From: Micractinium sp. NFX-FRZ
Taxonomy: Eukaryota > Chlorophyta > Trebouxiophyceae > Chlorellales > Chlorellaceae
DNA: 31,641 bases
Direction of reading: 5' to 3'
NCBI GenBank assembly: GCA_029339195.1
Contig: JAPTJF010000598.1
Coordinates: forward strand, 1 to 31,641
A model generated the notes under the pieces. That model was given only the letters and a program-made list of their open reading frames with translations, had not been told where the DNA came from and searched no databases. A program made the translations under genes and the position numbers. Position 1 is the first letter of the stretch, and every line of letters starts with the position of its first letter. This document shows positions 1-8,636 of the stretch, piece by piece.

Positions 1-395
1 GCACGATGGTCGGCGCCAAGCGCATCGTGTGCCGCGTGGTGGCAATCACCAACCCCTTCAACCAGATGTTCAAGTACCGGCTGCGGTGCAACGCAGGCGT
101 GCTGAAGGATACCTATTCTTCTGGCATGCTGGATGCAGCGGTGCCGGCAGCGGCTGGGCACCTCAGCTTTGACGGTGTGGGGGTGGAGGGTGTGCCCGTG
201 GTCACGGCCAAGGCGGCGCTGGAGGCGGAGCGCAGCCGCCGCGGTGGTGGCAGCAGCAGCGGCAGCGTGCCGGCTTGCCGGTGCCGAGGGCTGTGCGGCA
301 GGAACTGCAAGTGCAGGAAGCGGGGCGTGCTGTGCGGCCGCCACTGTGGCTGCCCCCACGGCAAGGGCGGCAGCTGCAGCAACCACAAGCACTGA
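1..395 (+). CDS. C-terminal part of a transposon-type (Gin-2/KRBA2-like) integrase ORF
   Basis: The frame is open at the left edge of the window, so only the C-terminal ~130 residues are present, ending at TGA 393-395. Two blocks are visible. The first (KRIVCRVV...YRLRCNAGVL) resembles the small beta-rich domain that follows the integrase core in Gin-2/KRBA2/SCAND3-type transposon proteins, with a 'YRLG.GVL..Y' signature. The second is a Cys-rich tail with CRCRGLCGRNCKCRKRG then CGRHCGC and a final CSNH, like the C.C.GKC..RC.C tail of the same proteins. Between them lies a Gly/Ser linker. The family assignment rests on my memory of these motifs, not on a search. The catalytic integrase core would lie outside the window. 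A CXC/tesmin-type Cys-rich protein is the alternative. Confidence 0.45.
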   Translation, partial: TMVGAKRIVCRVVAITNPFNQMFKYRLRCNAGVLKDTYSSGMLDAAVPAAAGHLSFDGVGVEGVPVVTAKAALEAERSRRGGGSSSGSVPACRCRGLCGRNCKCRKRGVLCGRHCGCPHGKGGSCSNHKH

Positions 396-1029
396 GCGGG
401 GGCGGGGGATGCCCCACGCTGGTGTATGGGGCCCATTTCTTTTGGCCTTAGGTTCTTTGCTTATGCTTCGATAGGTAGGAATTGTTTTTTGCGTTCATTA
501 CAGCACCTGTATTTCAAATCTGGTGTGCACCCCCGCCGGAAGGCGGACCTGCGCTGCCACCGAGCCGCTCCCACACACCAATCCCTCGACCCGCCCCTAT
601 TATCACCATCCCCAACTCTTGAATAGACTGATGTGCCTAGCATTGCTTGCTCTGCATCACCATTCACCCCATGATTGCGCGCTGTGTCGCCGCAAGGCGG
701 CGCCCGCCTGGCGGCAGGCCACCCTTTTCTTTTCCTCTCATAGCTGCACGGCCGCCTTTCCCCCGGTCGCTGATGCATCAGGAAGTGTAAATCGACCTAT
801 ACTCGCAGCGGGTGCGACTGTTTTGCGTCGGAGAGTTGGGTCAGGGCATGGCATGCTCGTAACGCGCCGAGTTTTCCCGCGCCGCTCCGCTCAGAGAAAG
901 ACAATACCATAGGCATGAAGCATGTACAGAGGCAGGGCTGAAGGAGCGGCCTTGGAGGAGTGCTGCGCCGGGCTGCCTCATCCGCACAGTGCCCAATCAG
1001 CATGCAACACATGCCCTGGCGGGCCATGC
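396..1029. other. Intergenic / 3' flank of the first ORF
   Basis: No convincing coding exon is seen on either strand. A TGTAA lies at 786-790, 391 bases after the stop of the first ORF, and could be its polyadenylation signal, although that is farther than for the other genes here. Confidence 0.4.
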
Positions 1030-1674
1030 TCAGCCTCGAGGGCAATCTGCCGTCGCAGTGGGCGCAATTAACCTCGTCAAGATGCCCTTTACATGGCAGT
1101 GGTTAGTGAGCATGCTCTCCTTATGTAGCAACAAAGCATGTTTGGCCCACGCCTGCTGCCGCTCCACGCGCATCGCCGCCTTCAGCGCTTGGCACACAAC
1201 CTTGTGTCCAGAAGTCCAGGCTGCCGACATGCAGGCGGGCCCACAGCAGCGTGCCACGCAGCACCTGCTGCACAGTGCACAGCTAATTGGGCATGCTTCG
1301 CCTAACGCTGCCACCTGCCACGTTGTGTCCAAGGAAAACAGGCGGGGCTTCAAGCCATGTTTAAACGAAACAAGCTCGAGCAGCTGCATCATTGCTCTCC
1401 TCACCCAGTACATGCGAAGGTGTAGGGTTCGCCCCACACATGGCCGCCAGCTTGCCGCATAGGCTGCCCGAACACTCAAGACGGCCCATTCAAAGACCGT
1501 CCATGCTACTCCAAGCCCCCCTGGAGGGAGATCAGCTATGGCCATAGACAGCTGTGACGGCTGGGGGACAGTGCCTCGCGTGACAGGGGCGCACAGGTGC
1601 AACACCTGCTGCGGCAGCCTGCTAGTGGATGGCAAGTTGCCATCCGTTGCTTTTCTGTTTGCTTGATATTTCAT
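1030..1674 (-). CDS. MYND-type zinc finger ORF (exon or remnant)
   Basis: An uninterrupted 214-codon frame on the minus strand. Residues 135-161 (about 1192-1272) carry the spacing of the second half of a MYND finger: C135-x2-C138-x5-C144-x3-C148-x8-H157-x3-C161, with the typical GHK before the last cysteine. The first cysteine pair is less regular (C128 and C132). MYND domains bind Pro-rich partner peptides and are abundant in green algal genomes, often with no other known domain. The rest of the frame shows no recognisable domain. The ATG at 1674 has no strong support, so this may be one exon of a larger gene or a decayed copy. A minus-strand TGTAA (1093-1089) falls inside the last codons, which suggests the true 3' end may differ. 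Confidence 0.4.
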   Translation of the reverse strand: MKYQANRKATDGNLPSTSRLPQQVLHLCAPVTRGTVPQPSQLSMAIADLPPGGLGVAWTVFEWAVLSVRAAYAASWRPCVGRTLHLRMYWVRRAMMQLLELVSFKHGLKPRLFSLDTTWQVAALGEACPISCALCSRCCVARCCGPACMSAAWTSGHKVVCQALKAAMRVERQQAWAKHALLLHKESMLTNHCHVKGILTRLIAPTATADCPRG

Positions 1675-2467
1675 ATCTGCTTAATAAGCATCCAAACACT
1701 TCTATGTTGATTCTCACGTTACACCAGGCGTGCTGAGCTCCACGCGGACTACCGAACAGACGAGGCCACCGTGCTCACGCAGCGCACCTTCAGAGGGGTA
1801 GCAACCTGGTAAGCATTCAACACAGATGCTGGCTCTGTATTGGTGGTGAACCACGGATACCCTTCACTCGATGTTTGTACTGAAAAGGCTCATCAGGCAC
1901 AGAGGAACACCCGCCAGCAGCCAGTGTGGCGTGCCGGCACCCTGGCGCAGCACGAAGGCGGTGGCGGATGGCAGGGAGCAGGTAGCGCGGCGGCTAAGCT
2001 CAGCACAGCATCACGCAGCTGCGAAACACCTCACAACTGTACATCGCGTGCAACTTCTTCAAAGCACCAAGCGCCGCTCCATATAAAATACCTTGCGCTC
2101 CGCCCGACAGCGCAGGGCAGGCCCCGCTTCTCTTCGTAAAAAGGGCTGACATCGAAAACGCTCTCGGGCAGTCGGTTTTCTTTCATTTGGAGCAATCATC
2201 GCGACGGTCTTTTGAAGGTGGGCTTGCACGGGGGCCACACTGCAGGAGGATATAAGGGCGCCGATCAAAGCTCTCTGCGCAGACCAGGAGCGCTGTGCCA
2301 CTGGCTACTGCTCGTCTTACCGCCGCCGCCGCCGCCGCCACTCTGCTGCTCCGCCCGTCGCCGCCACTGCTGCTGCCTCCCCCGTCGCCACCACTGCTGC
2401 TGATGTGCTGCGTAAAGGCTGATTCATGCATGCAGGGGCACCGACTTAAGCAGGGGCAGGAGGCGGG
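1675..2467. other. Intergenic stretch with one exon-like segment
   Basis: Mostly without coding signal. On the plus strand 1728-1808 looks like an exon: it follows ACACCAG, ends at CTG|GTAAGC, is 81 bases long with matching phases, and reads RAELHADYRTDEATV and onwards without a stop. I could not connect it to a neighbour. A short (CCG)n run sits at 2321-2340. A TATA-like ATATAAG is at 2250-2256, about 210 bases before the YEATS gene start. Confidence 0.3.
2250..2256 (+). promoter_or_regulatory. TATA-like element upstream of YAF9
   Basis: ATATAAG in otherwise GC-rich sequence, 212 bases upstream of the predicted ATG at 2468. It suits a core promoter with a 5' UTR of roughly 180 bases. Only the sequence supports this. 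Confidence 0.3.
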
Positions 2468-4002
2468 ATGGCGGCAGCAGGGGCAGAGGGTGACAGCCCG
2501 TACGTGCTTGGCAAGAATGGGGAGCGGCGCATGAAGGGGCGGACCATCACTGTTCCTGTCATCACCGGGACGTGCGCTTTCTATCTGGGCAAGAAGGTGG
2601 GGCATAAGGACGGAGGGAGCAGCTTGAGGTCACTTGCACGTCCAGAGCTTTTTTGTGAATCAGCTGTCTGGCTGGGAATGCGCACCTCGTCAGAAGGTGC
2701 GGCAAGGCACCCCTTGCTGGGTGGCTGCACGGCCGGGCAATTGACAACGCGCCACCATGCCGACTCCTTCCATGTTCAGCCCGCTCAGCTCTGACAATGT
2801 TTGAGTGGCATGACTTGCCCCACTGCCCGCCTGCCGTGCAGGCCAGCGAGTATCAGTCGCACAAGTGGACGGTGTACCTGCGCAGCCCCACTGGGGAGGA
2901 CCTGCAGCATGTGCTGAAGAAGGTCACCTTTGTGCTGCACGAGAGCTTCCAGAACCCCAAGAGGGACATTGAGTTCCCGCCCTACGAGCTCACAGAAGTC
3001 GGCTGGGGCGAGTTTGACATCATCGTCACGCTGCACTTCAAGGTGGGCGGGGTGACATGTGGGTTTGCAATGTGCTGTACTGCCTGCCTGGCCATGTGCC
3101 TCCTTGGCCTGCACGAATGTCAGCGGTGCTTATCAAAAGGAAGGGGGTTCCTTCGATTTGTCCTGGTCATCTCGGTGCAATTCAAATCAGGGCACTGTAG
3201 TGAGGGGGTGGGCACTCGATCATGGGTGGGTATTGTACGCCCGCAGTGCCTGCCACATGCTTGCGCCAAGCACCCTCTGGCTTCCTGCTGTCTGCTTGCC
3301 TCTTTAGAGTGGCACACCTCACGTGCCAGCAGCACAGGAGCCAACCTGGCCAACCCTATATCCAACCCTAAACTGAAGCAGGACAACACCCAGCTCACTA
3401 CTCGTCTGTCTGCAAGCCCGCTTCCATGCCTTCCGCCCTGTGTGCAGGATGACGTCCAGGAGGCGCCGCTAGAGCTGTACCACCGGCTGAAGCTGTACGA
3501 CGACGCAGGGGCAGCCAACCCTAAGAAGCCGGTGAGCATGCTGCGCTGTAGCTTTGTTTGGTTGCGCTCCGGCTGCTGCTGCTGCGCAGTACCGCGGCTG
3601 ACACCCGGTTAATGTCCGTGCTCCGCACACCTTGCTGAAACGTCAGCCTCAAGTCCGCCAACGGTACCTGCTGCTGCTCCTCACCCACCCCAACCCCTGC
3701 CTGCCCACCCCACTGAACTTTCTCGCGTCTTCGCCCTGCAGGTGGTGCAGGAGGTGTATGACGAGGTGGCGTTCTGGCAGCCCACCGAGTCTTTCTACAA
3801 CCGGGTGGCAACGCACGCCCCGCGCGCTGCCCCACCCAGCCAGCTGGCGCAGTTCCACAACTCGTTTGCGCCTGACCAGGAGTACCAGCGGATACAGCGG
3901 GCGCGGCAGCGGCTGGCACAGATCCGCGCTAACGTGGAGAACACGGCGGCGCAGCTGGAGGCGCAAGAGGCGGGCGTGGCGGGCGGTTGGGCGGGTTCGT
4001 AG
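2468..4002 (+). CDS. YAF9: YEATS-domain protein, YAF9/GAS41/TAF14 family
   Basis: Four exons, all joined in phase 0: 2468-2596, 2842-3042, 3448-3531, 3742-4002; 224 residues, close to the usual 220-270. The YEATS fold spans about residues 20-140: it opens with GRTITVPVITGTCAFYLGKK, continues with HKWTVYLRSP, then HESFQNPKR (the conserved HxS..NP loop) and GWGEFDI, whose Trp and Phe belong to the acyl-lysine aromatic cage. Exon 3 holds the conserved LYHRLKLY. The last exon is a helical, Gln/Arg-rich segment that takes the place of the GAS41 C-terminal coiled coil. Family members read acetylated or crotonylated histone H3 in the nucleus as subunits of SWR1/SRCAP and NuA4/TIP60. All splice sites are GT-AG. 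It converges with CutA, the two stops being 169 bases apart. Confidence 0.93.
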
Positions 4003-4078
4003 GCCTCCGCTTGGGGGCAGCATCTACCTTTGCATGTGGCCCCCATGTGCATCTGCCTGCCCTCCACGGACCACTGTG

Positions 4079-4083
4079 TGTAA
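4079..4083 (+). terminator. TGTAA polyadenylation signal of YAF9
   Basis: TGTAA, the chlorophyte polyadenylation signal, lies 77 bases after the YAF9 stop and before the end of the convergent CutA gene. Confidence 0.6.
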
Positions 4084-4171
4084 CAGCTTTGACAGGCATA
4101 AGCAAAACATGAAAAAGTCAACAGGAAGTATGCACGAGCGAGGCTGCCAGGGCATGTTGGTGGGCTTGCTG

Positions 4172-5336
4172 TCAGGGTGCCTTGTGCGGCGCTTCAGTGC
4201 TGTCCAGCACCCACTTCAGGTAGCTCTCGCTCCCGCCGGAGACCTCCACTGCCGTCACTTCGCACTCATCGTAGGGATGCTGCATGCGGGTGACCGGGCA
4301 GGCAGCAAGAGCTTCTTTGATGCTAATGAGGTGCAGAGGCAGGCAGGTTTAGAATGCCCCACACACAGCTGCCACACACTGGCGCCTACCCCCGCTCACC
4401 AGGCCTTTCACGTGTGCCGTCAGCTCTGGTACCAGCGCTGTACGCGTCTTGATTTTTAGCAGGAGCTCCGCATCTGACTGCACCGCGCCCTCCCACCGAT
4501 ACACAGACTCGATGCCTGCATCGGCGCGCAATGCCGTATGCACGTATGGCAGGGACAGGGTTGGCAAGATTCATCCGGCGCCAATTGTTGAGCCCAGGTG
4601 GAATGCCCAGTCGGGCAGTGAGACGGCTGACCAGGACAGGTCTGGAGGCCTACCTGGCAGCCTGCACATAAAGGTCAAGCGCTGGCCTGCCCACCTGGTA
4701 TAATGTTGACGCATGCCGCCAGCTTGGATTCTACCAAGCTGCGCGCAATCTTCTGCCCCACGTCCTGCAGGCAGAGCAGTGCAGGGAGGGCACTGTCGTG
4801 TGACTCGGCCACATGCTGATGTGGAGTGCGCGACTTGCCACCTCTCTCTGCCTGCGCAGCCAGCCAGACGCCGTAACAACCATGCTGGTCTGCCCCACCC
4901 ACCTTGTCCGGCACCGTCACAAATGCCAGGCTGACGCCTGTTCCCTCTGCCGCTGCACTCATAAAGGTGGCCTGCTGTCGCTGCTGTGGTGACAAGTGGC
5001 GCTTCGCTGCAGAGAAGATGCATCAGGAAAGAAGGGAGATTGTGCAGGGAAAACGGGTAAAGGTGGACACTATTCCAGCCCAATCCAGCCACTGGTGTCT
5101 TTACCCAGTCACTACGCAGCTGCCCGTTCAATCCCTGTACAGCCCCTCAGCATGCATCCCCCGACACTTCCCAAGCGATGTACCACCAACCTGCAAGAGC
5201 TCCAATCCTGCGCAGACCACCAGCGAAGCGTGCCGGACTAATGCACGCCGCAACCATTCACAGCTGCACCACAGGCCTCACCTGCGTATGTGAAGGCGGC
5301 AATTGCAAAGAGCACAGCTAGGTGGGCGGCTTTCAT
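4172..5336 (-). CDS. CUTA: CutA divalent-ion tolerance protein
   Basis: Five exons on the minus strand: 5336-5282, 5006-4903, 4764-4695, 4515-4400, 4279-4172. Phases close exactly to give 150 residues. Family signatures run in order: LAFVTVPD (first strand), KIARSLVESKLAACVNIIPG, SVYRWEG, then E-LLLKIKTR, and HPYDECEV followed by SYLKWV. CutA forms very stable trimers and is linked to copper/divalent-metal tolerance; its exact role in plants and algae is unsettled. Exon 1 encodes a strongly hydrophobic N-terminus (MKAAHLAVLFAIAAFTYA) that looks like a signal or membrane-targeting peptide. Plant homologues carry a plastid transit peptide and animal ones an ER-type signal, so the compartment is open. 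Exon 1 is supported by its GT donor and matching phase. The same frame has an earlier ATG at 5444, so the start is the least certain part. Confidence 0.9.
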
Positions 5337-6125
5337 GTACTGGCAGGACTGAGCTGATGTCCCACCTGGTGTGGATTGTTGAGGTCGCAACGCTGCGGTG
5401 CGGAAGCAGCAAGTGTTGAGGGGATGAGACATGCGGGTCAGCATGTGAGAGCCCTATCACATATTTGGCATTCCACAGTGTTGACATCAGCAAAGACAGG
5501 CCGGCGTCTGCCAACAGCCGAGCCCAAAGTGCGGCCGCCGCTGCACAACGACGGGCGGCCCGCCAGCGCCAGTCAGGGCTGTAGCGGGCCCCAGCATGCC
5601 AGCCGTCAATTGCGATCACGTATGGCCTCGTTGGCATGCACAAAGTATGCAGGTCCAAAGCCAGCAAGGCAAGGTGAAGGGGAGAGCAGCAGTGCGCAGC
5701 CAAGTGTGCACCTGCACCCGCCCACCTACGGCTTCAAGGGCGTGCCGTGAATTCAAAGGATGGCGACAGGGGTAACGGGGGTAACAGGGGAGGGTTTTGG
5801 GCTTGCCTGTCCTGCCACCCAGGCGGTACACAAAGCCTGCCGAATTCACCAAAGTGGCCAAACTCGTGCTGCTAAAGCATCGTGGGTCCATTCGCCAATC
5901 AACGTTGCTCAACAGATATTTCGCTCTCAAACACGACCCTTTTGCTCTCATCATCCCGCTCTGCGTCGCTGTTATAGCGTCGCTAAGCAGCAGGCAGCAT
6001 CCGCTGTAAGGGAGGACAGAGCGGCGATGGCGGTGAGGCCTGCCAACACGCCGCTGTCGTTTGCTGCCCTTGTCTTGTAGAGCACGCTTGGCGGCCGCTA
6101 CAGTGCTCCCACACCTGATGGGATC
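5337..6125. promoter_or_regulatory. Divergent intergenic region between CutA and Nup54
   Basis: About 790 bases separating two divergently read starts (CutA 5336 on minus, Nup54 6126 on plus), so it must hold both promoters. I see no convincing TATA box and no additional gene. A few open frames exist on both strands but lack domain or splice support. Confidence 0.45.
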
Positions 6126-8357
6126 ATGTATGCCACCCCCTTGCTGCCACAGGCGCCCACGTTCTCGTTTGGCGGTGCCGCAACGCCGGCAGGCACTCCC
6201 GCCTTTGGCGCCGCTTCCACGCCAGGTGCACAACAAGAGGGGGCAGAAAGCCGGGAGGGATATGCTCTGTAGCGGTGTGCATTGCAGCTAACTCGCTGCC
6301 AGCTCGCTGCGGCGCGCCTCTCACTGCCTCCGCCCCTTGCCTCGCCCTCGACCGCGCCGCAGCTATGTTTGGCGCAGCGTCTAGCGCAGCGGCGGCGGCG
6401 CCCTTTTCTTTCGCCTCCTCGCAGCCGGCCTCCACACCCAGCCTTTTCGGTGCACAGCCGGCCTCGACTCCTAGCCTCTTTGGTGCACAGCCAGCCTCGA
6501 CGCCCAGCCTGTTTGGTGCGCAGCCAGCTTCCACTCCGAGCCTATTTGGCGCCCAGCCAGCATCCACACCCAGCCTCTTTGGCGCCGCATCTACGCCCGG
6601 CACCGGCATGTTTGGCGCGGCACCGGCAGGCGGGTTGTTTGGGCAGCAGCAGCAGCAGCAGCAGCCTGCAGCAGCCGCGCTGTCCAGCTTTGCAGGCGCA
6701 GCGCCCCAGGCGCCCGACCTGTCGGCCATTCGTGAGGTGGAGAGCATCAAGGACAGCTATGTGGCAGGGCCCACCAACCAGCGGTACCGCTTCCAAGCGC
6801 TGCTGCTCAACGTGGTAGAGAACCCAGCGGCTAGGGTGAAGCCGGCGGGCGTAGATGAGCTGCAGTGGCGTGAAGCGCTGCAGCGTGCGGGCGGCGCAGA
6901 CAACCCGGACCACCTGTGGCCGGTACTGGCGCAGGGTTTCAAGGACTTGCTGGCCAGGTGGGCAGGCGTCAATCTGTCAGACGATTAGTGTGACGGCACT
7001 GCATGCATCAGGCATGCAGACGTGATGTTCCGCAGTGTTTATATAAATGCTGGCCATGTGGCCTGCGGGCAGGCAAGGGGCCAGTTTGGTGGCGTGGTGT
7101 TTGGCACAGGGGTTCATAAACGGGCTGGCCAGGTGGGTGGGCAGGCGGGCTGGTTTGAGTGAGGCCTACCCATGCGTGCTGTCTGTGAGATTGAGGGTGG
7201 GGCAAGGAGCACTACTGATGCAGTCGTGGTGCACATACGTTTGTGCCGCCTGGCTGAGCTGAGCGCCTGCTTGCTTGATCCCTCGCACACCAATCTATTC
7301 CGCTCAGCGCACCTTTCTCTCTGCCCTGCCCCATGTCGCCCCCGTGACATTCTGGCCCCCAGGACGCTGGCGGCCACCAAACAACCTATTGTGAATCCTT
7401 CTCACTGGCCCCCACCCATCTTTCGGCCCCCTGCTGCAGGAAAGCAGCCCAGGATGCAGCCATCAAGGAGCACGGCGAGCGGCTGGAGAGCTTGAGCCAG
7501 ATGGCGGCGCAGCTGGCGTCACGGCAGGAGACGGTGCTGAGGGACCAGCTGGAGGCGGTGCGCCGGCGGCACGTGCAGCTCTGTCATCAGCTGCTGTCGG
7601 TGCTGCGCCACGTGAGTCGGGTTGTGTATTGCGGGGCTGCAGAGCACGAGGGCTGGGAACACTGGTGCCCATGTAGGGCTGGATTGGGGCCCTAGTGCGC
7701 TGCTTTGAGGAGGATCCTTGCATTGATTTGCAACTTAAATTGCCTACCTGCACAAGGCACTTTGCTCGCTTTCTCATCTCTGGCGTCTACCCCTACGCCC
7801 TGCCTTGCACCTCCTTGTGCAGATCGATGCGTTGGAGGGGCGGTTTGCGCAGGCGGTGGGCTACCGTGGTGCCACCCCCAAGGAGGTCATGCAGCGCCTG
7901 TCTGCCCAGCTGGGCGAGATTGAGGCGGGGCTGGCGCCCACGGCGGCCAACGGCGGCGGGCTGCAGGGCAAGGTCAAGGCGCTGGCTGCGGCGGCGCGGC
8001 TGCGGGCGGGCGCACCCGGTTGCGGCGCAGTGGCGGAGGTGGAGGGGCAGGTTGATCGCGAGCAGCTGGAGCAGCTTCACGGCATCCTTGCGCAGTGAGT
8101 GGCTGACTGCGTGGGGGGGTGGGGGGGAGCTTGCGTTCGTGGCCAGGACTTACGGGGCAGGACCCCTCTACATGTGCTGCACAACAGGGTGTCAGCGCGC
8201 ATTGCAGAGCACTCCATTGGCCTTCTCCCGCTCTCTGCTTCCTGCTTGCTGCAGGTACAGCGAGGCTTTGGGCAAGCTAAATGAGGTGATGAAGCGGGAC
8301 GAGCGTGCAGTGGGCATCCTGGAGTACCAGCAGAGCGGCGACAAGATGAGCTCATAA
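6126..8357 (+). CDS. NUP54: Nucleoporin Nup54 (central-channel FG nucleoporin)
   Basis: Five exons: 6126-6225, 6363-6957, 7440-7611, 7823-8094, 8255-8357; phases close to 413 residues. ATG 6126 is the first after an in-frame stop at 6078. The N-terminal ~150 residues are an FG domain of TPxFGxx/SLFGA type, including five perfect-length 11-residue repeats and a seven-Gln run. The rest matches the Nup54 alpha/beta and coiled-coil regions: YRFQALLLNVVENP, KPAGVDELQWREAL, then the heptad-like segment with RRRHVQLCHQLLSVLRH, and a final helical exon. Nup54 assembles with Nup62 and Nup58 into the central transport channel of the nuclear pore; FG repeats bind import and export receptors. All introns are GT-AG. 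The gene is followed by TGTAA at 8473-8477 and then, 280 bases after its stop, by POLA on the same strand. Confidence 0.92.
6422..6586 (+). repeat. Five tandem 33-bp repeats in the Nup54 FG domain
   Basis: Five consecutive 33-bp units each encode QPASTPSLFGA. The units differ at synonymous positions (for example LFG written CTTTTCGGT, CTCTTTGGT, CTGTTTGGT, CTATTTGGC) while the peptide is unchanged. This points to amino-acid-level selection after the duplications rather than very recent expansion. Confidence 0.9.
6644..6664 (+). repeat. (CAG)7 tract encoding poly-Gln in Nup54
   Basis: Seven uninterrupted CAG codons at the end of the FG domain. It is a potentially length-variable microsatellite within coding sequence. 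Confidence 0.85.
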
Positions 8358-8472
8358 GGCGGCGAGCAGTGGGTCTGCAGACGGGAGACCCGTCTTTGAA
8401 GAGCATGCATCTAGCTTGAACAACAGCCCGTTCTTCCTGTCAGGATGCTTCTGGCACTTTGCTCACCAATGC

Positions 8473-8477
8473 TGTAA
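8473..8477 (+). terminator. TGTAA polyadenylation signal of Nup54
   Basis: TGTAA, 116 bases after the Nup54 stop and upstream of the POLA start. Confidence 0.55.
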
Positions 8478-8588
8478 GATGCTGAGGGGCACTCAGTTAC
8501 CCTTTGCCAACAGCAGGGCGCTGCACTCAGCGCCACGTCAGCGGCGCCATTTGAAATGAGGAAAAGGCCTGCCGGACAACCCCAGCCC

Positions 8589-8596
8589 ATTCCCGC
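8589..8596 (+). promoter_or_regulatory. E2F-type motif upstream of POLA
   Basis: ATTCCCGC fits the E2F consensus WTTSSCSS and sits 41-48 bases upstream of the POLA ATG. DNA polymerase alpha is a classical S-phase E2F target in plants and animals. The motif is short and degenerate, so a chance match is possible. Confidence 0.4.
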
Positions 8597-8636
8597 CACT
8601 CGGCTGCACCAGCCGATGCACCAGTAGGCCCTCACA

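Noticed and set aside
873..880. TTTCCCGC, a perfect E2F core
   Set aside because: No gene start is near it, and about one such 8-mer is expected by chance in the window.
2183..2605. Minus-strand frame of 140 codons across the YAF9 5' region
   Set aside because: It consists of Gly/Ser and Ala runs from the trinucleotide repeats and overlaps YAF9 exon 1 in antisense.
6124..6750. Minus-strand open frame of 208 codons with repeated GVEAGCAPNRL units
   Set aside because: The repetition is the reverse complement of the Nup54 FG repeats; the plus strand is the coding one.
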